A program made the position numbers and the translations under genes. This document shows, piece by piece, positions 52,210 to 61,466 of a stretch of DNA of 64,000 nt (positions are counted from its first letter, which is position 1; every line of letters begins with the position of its first letter). The stretch is from NCBI GenBank assembly GCA_963747775.1, contig CAVVGT010000001.1, forward strand, positions 124,001 to 188,000. The letters run 5' to 3'. The stretch is from JAGVSZ01 sp963747775 (lineage in GTDB: Bacteria; Pseudomonadota; Gammaproteobacteria; Burkholderiales; SG8-39). Below the pieces are notes generated by a model. The model saw nothing but the letters and a program-made list of their open reading frames with translations. It did no database searches and was not told the DNA's origin.

Positions 52210-53166
52210 TCATTTGAGCAGGCCGGCTTCGCGCAGATACTTCGCGGCCCCCGGATGGATGAGATCGGCGCGCGGCGCCGCGGCAACGGTGTGGGCGGCG
52301 GTGGTCTCGCGCGCCTGCGCGAGCTTTGCGCCCAGCGCTGCTTCCCCCTTGTGGAGGGCGCGCGCGATGCGGTACGCCGCGTCGTCCGAAAATCCCGGCC
52401 GCGCGAGCACGAAGCTCCACGAGCCGACGGTCGGGATGGCCGAATCCTGGCCCGCATAGCTGCCCGCCGGCATCGTTATCGGTTTCAGGAACGGATATTT
52501 CGCGAGGATGCGCCTCACTTCTTCCGCGTCCGGCGCGATGAAGCGCCCGCCGGCTTTGGCGACGGCCGTGAAGCCCGGCCAGCCCACGCCCGCGCCCCAA
52601 AGCGCGGCGGCACGGCCGTCGAGCACCATCGCGGGTCCGTCGCCCGCGCGCTCGAGGTAGATCGCCTGGACATCGCGATCGGGGTCGATGCCGATTGCCG
52701 CGAGGACGTTGCGGCCGAGGATCGTGAGGCCGGAGCCTTCCGCGCCGAGCGCGACCGGCTTGCCGCGCAGGTCGGCGATCGAGCGAAACGGGCTGTCGCC
52801 GCGGACCACGAACATCCCGGGCGAGGAGTACATCGCGGTGATGATGCGCAGCGGTGTATCGGGTTTCGCGAGCGCCGGGTTCGCGACCTCGCCCTGCACG
52901 AGCGCGATGTCGAGGCTGCCGGCCTCGAGCAGCGGCACGTTCTCGGTGCTGCCCTTGGTGTTGCGCGGCTCGATGCGCAGGGTTGGCTCGTTCGCGTTCA
53001 CGACGTCCGTGAACGCCGCGCCGTAGATCGGAAAGCCGCCCCCGGGGGTCGCGGTGCCGAGGCTGATCGCCGTCTGTCCAGGCGCCGCCGCGGCGACGAG
53101 CGCGGTGGCCACGCCGGTCAGGATTCTGAGCGTCATCGTCATGGTCTCGGCACGTTCGGCACGCAC
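52210..53166 (-). CDS. TAXI-family TRAP solute receptor
   Basis: About 318 residues with a signal-peptide-like N-terminus (LRILTGVATALVAAAAPGQ) and TAXI-type features: ISLGTATPGGGFPIYGAAF, EAGSLDIALVQGEVANPAL and DLRGKPVALGAEGSGLTILGRNVLAAIG. The start is uncertain. GTG 53166 has GGAGGAG eight bases upstream. ATG 53142 would give a cleaner signal peptide and overlaps the stop of a nine-codon frame that begins at ATG 53168. No fused TRAP permease gene is adjacent. Confidence 0.85.
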   Translation of the reverse strand: MRAERAETMTMTLRILTGVATALVAAAAPGQTAISLGTATPGGGFPIYGAAFTDVVNANEPTLRIEPRNTKGSTENVPLLEAGSLDIALVQGEVANPALAKPDTPLRIITAMYSSPGMFVVRGDSPFRSIADLRGKPVALGAEGSGLTILGRNVLAAIGIDPDRDVQAIYLERAGDGPAMVLDGRAAALWGAGVGWPGFTAVAKAGGRFIAPDAEEVRRILAKYPFLKPITMPAGSYAGQDSAIPTVGSWSFVLARPGFSDDAAYRIARALHKGEAALGAKLAQARETTAAHTVAAAPRADLIHPGAAKYLREAGLLK

Positions 53167-53293
53167 ATCGGGTTCTCCTCCGGTCTCGCGCGCCGGTGGG
53201 GGCCGCGCGGCGGGCTACTATGTTGGGAAGACCGGAGGGCGTCAAGCGCGCCGCGGCTTTGCGCGCGCCGCCCGTGCCGCGATAATCGGCGGC

Positions 53294-53836
53294 ATGGCGC
53301 CGTCGCCCCCGCCCACCCCCCGCGAGCTCTTTCTCGGGTTCCTGAGCGTCGGCATCTCCGGGTTCGGGGGCGTGCTGCCCTACGCGCGCCGCCAGCTGGT
53401 CGACCGCAAGCGCTGGATCACCGACGTCGAGATGACCGAGATGCTCAGCCTCGCCCAGCTGCTGCCCGGACCCAACATCGTGAACGTCGCGATCATGCTC
53501 GGGACGCGTTCCTGCGGCGCGGCGGGGGCGGCCGCGGGCGTGCTCGGGCTGATGCTCGTCCCGCTCGTGCTGTTCCTCGTCCTGGGCGCGATCTACCAGG
53601 AGTTCGCCGACGTGCCGTGGCTGAAGGGCGCGTTCGCCGGCGTCGGCGCCGCCGCCGCAGGACTCATCCTGTCGGTCGGAATCCGCTTCGCCCACGCGCT
53701 CAAGCCGCGGGCGTGGGTGATTGCACTCGGTGTCGCGAGCTTTACGGCGATCGCGTTTGCACGGCTGCCGCTGCCGCTCGTCGTGGTCGCGCTCGCGCCG
53801 CTCGGCGTGTGGCTCGCCTGGCGGCGGGAGCGGTGA
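53294..53836 (+). CDS. Chromate transporter, half-size subunit 1
   Basis: A 180-residue membrane protein with the CHR-domain signature SVGISGFGGVLPYARRQLVDRKRWITDVEM and LAQLLPGPNIVNVAIMLG. It is a short-chain ChrA, one half of the usual two-domain exporter. Its stop overlaps the start of the second half (TGATG), so the two are made together and act as a pair. Chromate efflux is the named role, though many relatives have no proven chromate phenotype. It is divergent from the TAXI receptor gene. Confidence 0.85.
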   Translation: MAPSPPPTPRELFLGFLSVGISGFGGVLPYARRQLVDRKRWITDVEMTEMLSLAQLLPGPNIVNVAIMLGTRSCGAAGAAAGVLGLMLVPLVLFLVLGAIYQEFADVPWLKGAFAGVGAAAAGLILSVGIRFAHALKPRAWVIALGVASFTAIAFARLPLPLVVVALAPLGVWLAWRRER

Positions 53837-54360
53837 TGGAGTCCTTCGCCGACGCCGGCACGCTCCTCGCGCACCTCGCACTGCTCTCGCTCGTTTCGGT
53901 GGGCGGCGCGCACGCGGTGTTTCCCGACATCTTTCGGCTCGTGGTGACCGAGCGCGGCTGGATGACCGGCACCGAGTTCGCGACGCTGGTGGCGCTCAGC
54001 CAGGCGGCACCCGGGCCGAACGTGCTCGTCATAGCGCTGATCGGCCAGCGCGTGGGCGGGGCCGCGCTCGGCGTCGCCGCGCTCGTCGCGTTCTGCCTGC
54101 CGTCTTCGGTGATCGCGTGGTTCGCGGCGCGCGCGCACTTCCGGGGCGCCGGCACCCGCTTGACGCGCGCCATCCGGAACGGCTTCGCGCCCGTCACGGT
54201 CGGGCTGGTGCTGGCCAGCGGATTCATTCTCGCGACCGGCAGCGCGGGTCAAAGGTGGATGTACGCGATGGCGATTGCGTCGACGGTGCTCGCCTCGACC
54301 ACCCGGCTGCACCCGCTGTGGCTGATCGTCGCGGGCGCGCTCGTCGGTGCGTTAGCATAG
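53836..54360 (+). CDS. Chromate transporter, half-size subunit 2
   Basis: A 174-residue partner of the preceding gene with the second CHR domain: SVGGAHAVFPDIFRLVVTERGWMTGTEF and LSQAAPGPNVLVIALIG. Five to six hydrophobic segments are visible. The two halves are encoded as separate overlapping genes rather than one fused chrA, as in several short-chain CHR pairs. Confidence 0.85.
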   Translation: MESFADAGTLLAHLALLSLVSVGGAHAVFPDIFRLVVTERGWMTGTEFATLVALSQAAPGPNVLVIALIGQRVGGAALGVAALVAFCLPSSVIAWFAARAHFRGAGTRLTRAIRNGFAPVTVGLVLASGFILATGSAGQRWMYAMAIASTVLASTTRLHPLWLIVAGALVGALA

Positions 54361-54410
54361 CGTCCCGCGTCGCCGCCGCAGAAGCGCGCCGCGCCACTAG
54401 GAGGGATTCG

Positions 54411-54854
54411 ATGTACGTCGCGGACACCAAGCGCCTCACGCTCGCCGGGGCGCGCAAGATGGCGGCCACCGCGGTCGCGCAGGCCGAGCAGGCCGGCATC
54501 TCGATCACGGTCGCGATTGCCGACGGCGGCGGCAACCTCGTCATGCTCGAGCGCATGGACGGCGGGCGCTTCCACACCGTGCACTCGTCGACGACCAAGG
54601 CGGTCTGCGCGGCGTCGAACAAGCGGCCGACCACGATGCAGGGCGCACAGGGGCAGCCCCTCGACACCACGCACGCCCTCGGCCTCGCGCTCGCGGCGGG
54701 GCCCGAGCGCTGGACGGCGATGGAGGGCGGATTCCCGATTCTCGTCGGCGGCGAGTGCGTGGGCGGGATCGGGGTGAGCGGCGGCGACTGGGAGACCGAT
54801 GCGCGCATCGCGCGCGCGGCGGTCGAGTCGATCGGCGCGGCATGGAAGCTTTAG
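54411..54854 (+). CDS. GlcG/HbpS-type heme-binding-like protein
   Basis: A 147-residue protein, ATG 54411 behind AGGAGGGATTCG. It has the family pattern AGARKMAATAVAQAEQAGISITVAIADGGGNLVMLERMDG and GGFPILVGGECVGGIGVSGGDWETDARIARAAV. GlcG/HbpS proteins bind haem or small molecules, and their genes often sit beside hydroxyacid oxidation genes. No signal peptide is present. It is followed by an oxidoreductase, a receptor and an amidohydrolase on the same strand. Confidence 0.85.
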   Translation: MYVADTKRLTLAGARKMAATAVAQAEQAGISITVAIADGGGNLVMLERMDGGRFHTVHSSTTKAVCAASNKRPTTMQGAQGQPLDTTHALGLALAAGPERWTAMEGGFPILVGGECVGGIGVSGGDWETDARIARAAVESIGAAWKL

Positions 54855-54866
54855 GCGGACCGTGCT

Positions 54867-55877
54867 ATGGCTGAGCCCCTGAGAGTCGCCTGCCTCGGCA
54901 TGGGCTGGTGGTCGGACGTACTCGCCGACGCGATCGTCCGCTCCCGCAAGCTCGAGATCGCCGCCTGCTACTCCCGCTCGGAAGAGAAGCGCGCGAAGTT
55001 CGCGGCGAAGTACTCGTGCCGCGCGGCACCGAGCTACGAATCGATCCTGGCGGACCGCTCGATCGAGGCGATCATCAACACCACGCCGAACAACGTGCAC
55101 TTCGAGACGACGCGCGCCGCGGCCGAGGCGGGCAAGCACGTTTTCCTCGACAAGCCGATCGCCAACACCGTCGACGATGGCCGGGCGATCACGGCGGCGT
55201 GCCGCAAGGCCGGTGTCGTGCTCGCGCTCGGCTACCAGCGCCGGCGCGAGGGCCACTTCCGCTGGATCCGGAAGCAGATCGACGACGGAGTGTTCGGCAA
55301 ACTCGTCAACGCCGAGGCGAACATCAGCCGCGACCGGCTCGGCAAGATCGACCTCGGCTCGTGGCGCTACACGGCCGAGGGCATGCCCGGCGGGGTGATG
55401 CTACAGATCGGCATCCACTACATCGATGTCCTCGAGTATCTCGTCGGCCCGATCAAGGCGGTGAGCGGCAGCCTCGCGCAACTCGTGCTGCCCGGCGACA
55501 ACCCCGACGTCGCGAGTCTGCTCATCGAGCACCAGAACGGCGCGCTCTCGACGCTGAACGCGAGCTATGCGTCGGCGTCCGAGTATTACGCAATGAACGT
55601 CTACGGCAAGGATGCGAGCGCGTATTACGACTTCCACCAGGGCCTGCGCTTCCTCAGGCGCGGCGCCGAGCAGTCCGAACCCGTGCAGGTGCCGAAGGTC
55701 GACACGTTCGTCGACGAGCTCGAGGAGTTCGCCGCGGCGGTCCGCGGCGGTCCGCGGCCGGAAATGGGCGGCGAGGGCGGCACGCGCTCGCTCGCGGTTA
55801 TCCGCGCCGGCATCAAGTCGGCACGCGAGGGGCGGCGGGTGCAGGTTGCGGAGATATTCGAAGCGAGGGACGCATGA
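54867..55877 (+). CDS. Gfo/Idh/MocA-family oxidoreductase
   Basis: A 336-residue NAD(P)-dependent enzyme: Rossmann start RVACLGMGWWSDVLADAI, the catalytic Lys in KHVFLDKPIANT and a C-terminal beta-sheet domain with MLQIGIHYIDVLEYLVGPI. These enzymes oxidise sugars, inositols or other cyclic polyols. It begins 12 bases after the GlcG-like gene, and its stop overlaps the start of the Bug receptor by four bases, indicating an operon. Confidence 0.88.
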   Translation: MAEPLRVACLGMGWWSDVLADAIVRSRKLEIAACYSRSEEKRAKFAAKYSCRAAPSYESILADRSIEAIINTTPNNVHFETTRAAAEAGKHVFLDKPIANTVDDGRAITAACRKAGVVLALGYQRRREGHFRWIRKQIDDGVFGKLVNAEANISRDRLGKIDLGSWRYTAEGMPGGVMLQIGIHYIDVLEYLVGPIKAVSGSLAQLVLPGDNPDVASLLIEHQNGALSTLNASYASASEYYAMNVYGKDASAYYDFHQGLRFLRRGAEQSEPVQVPKVDTFVDELEEFAAAVRGGPRPEMGGEGGTRSLAVIRAGIKSAREGRRVQVAEIFEARDA

Positions 55878-56833
55878 CCCCCTGGATCCGGAAGCTGTCG
55901 TTCGCGCTCTGCGCCGTGCTCGCGCTGCCCGCCGCGGCGCAGGAGCCGCCGTTCCCGCAGAAGGGCAACGTCGAGATCACGGTGCTCTTCCCCGCCGGAT
56001 CGTCGGCCGACGTGACGGCGCGCCTGCTCGCCGAGGGGATGGCGAAGCACCTCGGTGCGACCGTCATCGTGGTCAACCGCCCCGGTGCCGGCGGGGCCAT
56101 CGGCTACCGGTACGTCGCGGCGCAGAAGCCCGACGGCTACTCGCTGGTGTGGAACTCGAACTCGATCTCGACCACCTATCACTCCGGCCAGCTCGCGTTC
56201 GACTACAAGGCGTTCGATCCGGTGGCGCGCGTGCTCGTCGAGTCGCCGGTCGTCGCAGTGCGCGCCGAGGCCAAGTGGAAGACGCTGCCCGAGCTCATGG
56301 CCGACGCGAAAGCGCGCCCGGGCGTCATCACCGTCGGCAACTCGGGCATCGGCAGCCACACGCACATCTCGTCGGTGGCGCTGTTCCAGGCTGCCGGCGT
56401 GAAGGTGGTGGACGTGCCCTATGCCGCGGCGCAGACGGTGCCGAACCTGCTCGGCGGGCATGTCGACGTCCTCGTGCAGCTGCCGGGTGCGCTCGCCGCG
56501 CAGGTGAAGTCGGGCAACGTGCGCCTGCTCGCGGCGCTGATCCCGAGCCGCGACCCGGCGCTGCCCGACGTGCCGACCGCGAAGGAGCAGGGGGTCGACG
56601 TATCGCTCGAAGCGTGGCGCGGCATCGCCGTGCCGAAGGGCACCCCGAAGCCGACGATCGCGATGCTCGAAAACGCGATCCGCCTCACCGCCGAGAACCC
56701 GGAGTTCGCGAAGTCGAGCGACAAGCTCGGAGTGCGACCCGCGTTCATGCCGTCGGCGGAGTTCGCCGAGCTGATCGCGAAGGAGGACGCCGATCTCGCG
56801 CGGCTGATGAGCACGATCGGGCTGAAGAAGTAG
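55874..56833 (+). CDS. Bug/TctC-type tripartite tricarboxylate receptor
   Basis: A 319-residue periplasmic receptor coupled to the oxidoreductase by an ATGA overlap. Signal peptide ends LPAAAQ. Motifs are VEITVLFPAGSSAD, VVNRPGAGGAIG, PDGYSLVW, VVDVPYAAAQTVPNLL and ALPDVPTAKEQGVD. The amidohydrolase gene follows after 39 bases, suggesting that the bound compound is processed by that enzyme. Confidence 0.92.
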   Translation: MTPWIRKLSFALCAVLALPAAAQEPPFPQKGNVEITVLFPAGSSADVTARLLAEGMAKHLGATVIVVNRPGAGGAIGYRYVAAQKPDGYSLVWNSNSISTTYHSGQLAFDYKAFDPVARVLVESPVVAVRAEAKWKTLPELMADAKARPGVITVGNSGIGSHTHISSVALFQAAGVKVVDVPYAAAQTVPNLLGGHVDVLVQLPGALAAQVKSGNVRLLAALIPSRDPALPDVPTAKEQGVDVSLEAWRGIAVPKGTPKPTIAMLENAIRLTAENPEFAKSSDKLGVRPAFMPSAEFAELIAKEDADLARLMSTIGLKK

Positions 56834-56872
56834 GGCAGGTGCGTTCCGCGCGCAGCGCAAAGGGCGATAGCC

Positions 56873-58561
56873 ATGCTTGATCTGATCATCCGCGGCGCGA
56901 CGGTCTACGACGGGAGCGGCAGCCCCGCGCAGCGCGCCGACGTCGGTGTGCGCGACGGACGCGTTGCGGCGGTCGGCGCAACCGACGAGCCGTCGCGCGC
57001 GACGGTCGACGCCGGCGGCCTCGCGCTCATGCCAGGCATCGTCGACGTGCACACGCACTACGATGCGCAGATCACGTGGGACCCGAAACTGTCGCCTTCG
57101 CCGTCCCTCGGCGTGACGACCGCCGTCATGGGCAACTGCGGGTTCGGCATCGCGCCGAGCCCGCGGCGGCACCGCGATCTGCTGCTGAAGAACCTCTCGG
57201 TGGTCGAGGGCATGGATCTCGACGCGCTGCTCGCCGGCACGCGCTGGGACTTCGAGACCTTCCCGCAGTACATGGACGCGATCCGCGCCTGCAAGCCGTA
57301 TGCGAACGTCGCCGTGCTCGCGCAGCACTCGACGATCCGCACCGCGGTGATGGGCGAGGCGGCGTGCGAGCGGAAGGTGCCGACTGCGGACGAGCTCGCG
57401 GCGATGCGCGAGACGGTGCGCGGTGCGATCCGCGCCGGCGCGATCGGCTTCGGGTCGTCCTTCTCGCCGAACCACAGCGGCTGGGGTTCGCGGCCGATGC
57501 CGTCGACGCTCGCCGCCGACGCGGAGCTCGCCGCGCTCGTCGGCGTGCTCGGCGAGGAGAAGCGCGGGATCTTCGTCTCGGCGACCGGGCCGCGCGCGAC
57601 GCCGGAATACATGGAGAACATCGCCGCGACCACCGGCCGGCCCGCGTTCATCGTGACGGTGCTCACGATGTACAACGACGCGCATCCGGACCGCGCGCTG
57701 GCGCTCTACGAGCAGTGCCGCGCCGCGATCGGGCGCGGCCACGAGGTCTACATCCACTCGAGCTGCCAGCCGCTGTCGTTCGACTTCGGCCTGCGCGATC
57801 CGTACGTGCTCTACAGCCATGACGCGTTCACCCGCGTGAAGCAGGCGGCGAAGGAGGACTTGCCCGCGATCTACCTCGATCCGGCGTTCCGCGACGCGTT
57901 CCGCGCGAACCTCGCCGCGCCGAAGGCCGGCGTGATCTTCTCCGGCGACTGGCGCAAGGTCGAGGTTGGGCAGGCGGCAACCGAGCGCGGCCGCGCGCTC
58001 GAAGGCAAGACCATCGACGAGCTCGCGCGCGTCGCGGGCATCGATCCGCTCGACGCGTTCCTCGACCTCGCGTTCGCGGAGAGCCTCGACACCACGTTCG
58101 TGGGCAAGTTCTTCAACAGCGACGACGACGGCGTGCAGCCGCTCCTGCAGCACCCGGCGGGCGTCGTGGCACTGTCGGACGCGGGGGCGCACCTCAAGTT
58201 CCTGTGCGATGCCGGCTTCGGCCTGCACTTCCTCGGCCATTGGGTGCGCGAGCGCGGCGCGTTCACGCTCGAGGAGGGCGTGCGGCGCCTCACGAGCGAT
58301 CCGGCGCGCAAGTACCGCATCCCCGAGCGGGGGCGCATCGCGCCAGGCGCGTGGGCCGACCTGCTGCTGTTCGACCCCGCGACGGTCGGGATCTCGAAGC
58401 TCGAGCGCGTCGCCGATCTTCCCGGCGGCGGCACGCGCATGATCCGCCGCCCGCGCGGCGTGCACGGCGTGTGGGTGAACGGCGTATCGGTGTTCGACGG
58501 CGAGCGCTACGCCGCGCTCGAGGCGGGGCCGGGGCGGGTGCTGGATCGCTTCGATCAATAG
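56873..58561 (+). CDS. D-aminoacylase / N-acyl-D-amino-acid deacylase family amidohydrolase
   Basis: A 562-residue metal-dependent hydrolase. The metal-binding DVHTHYDAQITWDP (His60, His62) follows a short beta-sandwich. VTTAVMGNCGFGIAP, IHSSCQPLSF and SDAGAHLKFL near the end supply the usual second-site residues. ARKYRIPERGRIAPGAWADLLLFDP closes the beta-sandwich domain. Length and motifs fit the N-acyl-D-amino-acid deacylase group, which hydrolyses amide bonds of N-acylated amino acids. It is the last gene of the rightward operon beginning at 54411. Confidence 0.85.
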   Translation: MLDLIIRGATVYDGSGSPAQRADVGVRDGRVAAVGATDEPSRATVDAGGLALMPGIVDVHTHYDAQITWDPKLSPSPSLGVTTAVMGNCGFGIAPSPRRHRDLLLKNLSVVEGMDLDALLAGTRWDFETFPQYMDAIRACKPYANVAVLAQHSTIRTAVMGEAACERKVPTADELAAMRETVRGAIRAGAIGFGSSFSPNHSGWGSRPMPSTLAADAELAALVGVLGEEKRGIFVSATGPRATPEYMENIAATTGRPAFIVTVLTMYNDAHPDRALALYEQCRAAIGRGHEVYIHSSCQPLSFDFGLRDPYVLYSHDAFTRVKQAAKEDLPAIYLDPAFRDAFRANLAAPKAGVIFSGDWRKVEVGQAATERGRALEGKTIDELARVAGIDPLDAFLDLAFAESLDTTFVGKFFNSDDDGVQPLLQHPAGVVALSDAGAHLKFLCDAGFGLHFLGHWVRERGAFTLEEGVRRLTSDPARKYRIPERGRIAPGAWADLLLFDPATVGISKLERVADLPGGGTRMIRRPRGVHGVWVNGVSVFDGERYAALEAGPGRVLDRFDQ

Positions 58562-58694
58562 ACGAGGCTGGAACCGACCGCGAGCGGGAATATCCCGCGA
58601 AGCCCACACGTATACGTCCGCGCCGGCAGCGCGGGCTCGGTCCCGCGGGCCGGGTTCTGCGCTTCGCTACCGACACCAAACGGAGGGGGAATTA

Positions 58695-59582
58695 ATGATT
58701 TGGATCGCTCAGTCCATCACCGCACTTGCAGCGCTCTCGTTGCTCGGGTTCGCCCAGGCCCAGCAGCCGGCCCGGCCACCGATCCAGACGACGAAGGTCG
58801 ACGGTACCGAAGGCGTCTACATCTTCCGCAACGTGGGCCATCAGGCGATGTTCATCGTCACGCCGGAGGGCGTCATCGCCACCGATCCGGTCGCCTACGG
58901 GCGTCCGACGGGCGGCCAGGACTACCTGAACGAGATCCGCAAGGTGACCGACAAGCCGGTCAAGTACGTGATCTATAGCCACCATCACTACGACCACATC
59001 GCAGGGGGCAAGGCGTTCAAGGACGCCGGCGCGACGTTCGTCGCGCACCAACGGGCGAAGGAGCGCCTGGAGATGCTGAAGGACCCGAACACCGTCCTGC
59101 CCGACGAGGTGGTGAGCGACAGGGGCCGGACGATCACGCTCGGCGGCACCACGCTCGAGCTGAGCTACCACGGCCTGAACCATTCGGATTCGACGCTGGT
59201 GATGCGCCTGCCGAAGGAGAAGATCATTTTCGTGGTGGATACCCTCCCGGTCGGCACGGTCCCGGGGCGCGGGATGATCGACTTCTATCCGCTCGAGACC
59301 GAAGCGTTCATCCAGAAGGTGTTGGGAATGGACTGGGACCGGCTGATTCCCGGCCACCCCGCCCCCGGCGATCGGCTCGGCACGAAGAAGGACGTGCAGG
59401 ATCAGCTCGCGCTGCTACAGGCCGCCTCGGCCGAGATGAAGAAGCTCGCGCAGGAAGGCAAGTGCTGGGACGCCGGGGAGAAGGAATTCAAGCTCTCGGG
59501 CTACGAGAACTGGCCCGGCTACGCGAACGGCCTGCCGTTCATCGCCCGCCGTTACTGCGGATTGTGGGGGCGCGGCACCTGA
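58695..59582 (+). CDS. Secreted MBL-fold metallohydrolase
   Basis: A 295-residue exported protein, ATG 58695 behind ACGGAGGGGGAATT, with a signal peptide ending GFAQA. The zinc-site motif SHHHYDHIAGG is at residues 96-106, with a further His in HGLNHSDS and in PGHPAPGD. It resembles exported metallo-beta-lactamase-fold hydrolases of unknown substrate rather than resistance enzymes. It is a single-gene unit closed by a strong terminator. Confidence 0.85.
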   Translation: MIWIAQSITALAALSLLGFAQAQQPARPPIQTTKVDGTEGVYIFRNVGHQAMFIVTPEGVIATDPVAYGRPTGGQDYLNEIRKVTDKPVKYVIYSHHHYDHIAGGKAFKDAGATFVAHQRAKERLEMLKDPNTVLPDEVVSDRGRTITLGGTTLELSYHGLNHSDSTLVMRLPKEKIIFVVDTLPVGTVPGRGMIDFYPLETEAFIQKVLGMDWDRLIPGHPAPGDRLGTKKDVQDQLALLQAASAEMKKLAQEGKCWDAGEKEFKLSGYENWPGYANGLPFIARRYCGLWGRGT

Positions 59583-59603
59583 GCCGACACCGACCGAAAC
59601 GAG

Positions 59604-59630
59604 AACGCCCCGCGAGGGGCGTTTTTGTTT
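59604..59630 (+). terminator. Rho-independent terminator
   Basis: AACGCCCC pairs with GGGGCGTT around a GCGA tetraloop, followed by TTTGTTT. The stem is perfect (8 bp) and the T-rich tail is in place, 21 bases after the stop of the MBL-fold gene. It is the clearest intrinsic terminator in the window. Confidence 0.9.
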
Positions 59631-59689
59631 ATAGCTGGCGCTGCAGCGGCTCCGTGACGAATGCCCCTTCACTATGACCGCGTGTGAGC

Positions 59690-59727
59690 GCACGCTTACC
59701 GTTTTGGCGACGGGAACGTAAGCGTGC
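59690..59727 (+). promoter_or_regulatory. Hairpin enclosing the start codon of the Na/Pi cotransporter
   Basis: GCACGCTTAC (59690-59699) is the exact complement of GTAAGCGTGC (59718-59727). The stem extends by GTT/AAC with one bulged C, leaving an 11-base loop. The right arm contains the GTG start codon, and the GGGA that could serve as ribosome binding site is at the loop edge. In mRNA this stem would hide the start codon, a layout typical of translational control. Confidence 0.6.
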
Positions 59728-61428
59728 AGACGCTGCTCAGCATCCTGGCCGGCATCGCGCTGCTCGTCTGGGGCACGCACATCGTGCGCTCGGGGGTGCT
59801 GCGCGTGTTCGGAGGCAACCTGCGCGGCGTGCTTGCCCACAGCGTCAGCAACCGGCTGCACGCGTTTCTGGCCGGTGTCGGCGTCACCGCGCTGGTGCAG
59901 TCCTCGAGCGCGACCGCGCTCATCGTCGGCTCCTTCGTCGGAGCCAACCTGATGGCGCTCGCCCCCGCGCTCGCGATCATGCTCGGCGCCGACGTGGGAA
60001 CGAGCCTGGTGGTGCAGGTCTTCTCCTTCGACCTGTCGTGGCTCGCGCCGGTGGCGATCGGCGTCGGCGTGATCCTGCATCTGTCGCGCAAGGCGACGCG
60101 CGCCGGTCAGATCGGCCGCATCGCGATCGGCGTCGGGCTGATCATCCTCGCCCTGCAGATGATCCTGCAGGCGGCTCGCCCCCTGACCCAGGCCGCCGGC
60201 GTCCAGGTGATCTTCGGCTCGCTCTCCGGGGATCCGCTTCTCGACTTGCTGATCGGCGCGCTCTTCACGATGCTCGCCTGGTCGAGCCTCGCGGTCGTGC
60301 TGCTCACCGCGGCGTTCGTCGCGAGCGGCCTGATCGGCATCAAGGTAGCGCTGTTCCTGGTGATCGGGGCGAATCTCGGCGGCGGCCTGCTGGCGGTGCT
60401 CGCCACCTCCGGCGCCGGTCCGGCCGGCCGACGCGTCGCGCTCGGCAACCTTTTCTTCAAGGTGATCGGGTGCCTGCTCACGATCCCGCTCCTCGGGCCG
60501 ATCGAAGGGGGCCTCGCCTGGCTCGACCCGGATCCGCAGCGGCTGGTGGTGAACTTCCACACCGCGTTCAACCTGCTGCTCGCGGCCACCCTGATCTTCT
60601 TCACCGAGCCGGTGGCGCGGCTCGCCGAGCGCCTGCTGCCCGACGATCCGCAGAAGGCGGCCGCCGCGGGCGCCCGCAACCTCGATCCGGCGGCGCTCGA
60701 GACGCCGGCGCTCGCGCTCGCCAACGCGGCGACGCGAGGCGCTGCGGATCGGCGACGTCGTGGAGCGGATGCTCGGCGGGGTGCTCGAGGCGGTGCGCAC
60801 GAACGACGGCAAGCTCGCGCGCGAGATGAAGCGCATGGACGACGTGGTGGACGAGCTGTACACCTCGATCAAGCTGTACCTGACGCAGATCAGTCGCGAG
60901 GCGCTGGACGAGCGCGAGAGCCGCCGCTGGGCCGAGATCATGTCCTTCACCATCAACCTCGAGCACGTCGGCGATATCGTCGAGCACATCGTCGACGACC
61001 TGGAGGAGAAGAAGATCTCGAAGGGACGCTCGTTCTCCGAGGCGGGCATGAAGGAGATCCAGGAGCTGCACGCACGGCTCATGGCGACGCTGCGTCTTGC
61101 GCTGAACGTGTTCATGAACGGCGATCTCAAGAGCGCGCAGATGCTGATCGCGCAGAAGGCGGAGTTCCGCGACCTCGAGCGCGCCTACGCCGGCACGCAT
61201 CTCGATCGGCTCGCCTGGCAGACGCCGGAGTCGATCGAGACCAGCTCCCTGCATCTGGACATCATCAACGACTTCAAGCGCGTCAACTCGCACTTTTGCG
61301 CGATCGCCTACCCGATACTCGAGGAGGCGGGGGTGCTGGCGCGCACCCGGCTGCGCGAAGACCTGGCGGGTGTCGCCGCCAAGAACGGCCGCGGAATGCG
61401 GCGAAGCGCGAAGCCGGGGAAGATCTAG
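59724..61428 (+). pseudogene. Na/Pi cotransporter family protein with PhoU-like domain, frameshifted
   Basis: A membrane transporter of the NptA/YjbB type. Two repeats with the QSSSAT motif region (GVTALVQSSSATALIVGSFVGAN) and GLGANLGG-like sequence (VIGANLGGGLLAVLAT) are intact to about residue 335. Near 60732 one extra base shifts the frame. The C-terminal PhoU-like helical domain (MKRMDDVVDELYTSIKLYLTQ; TINLEHVGDIVEHIVDDLEEK) continues in the next frame to 61428. The joined length of about 567 residues is normal. It exchanges phosphate with sodium, usually outward. The start is GTG 59724, inside a hairpin. The frameshift may be a sequencing error. Confidence 0.8.
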
Positions 61429-61466
61429 ACGGGCTTGCCCGCGCAGCGGAGGGTCTCCGTGCGCGA

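Noticed and set aside
53294..54360. Single chrA gene broken by a frameshift
   Set aside because: The two halves each have a full CHR domain and a clean TGATG overlap, which fits a genuine two-gene short-chain chromate transporter.
58695..59582. Metallo-beta-lactamase resistance gene
   Set aside because: Only the general fold and zinc motif are shared; the rest resembles exported hydrolases of unknown substrate.
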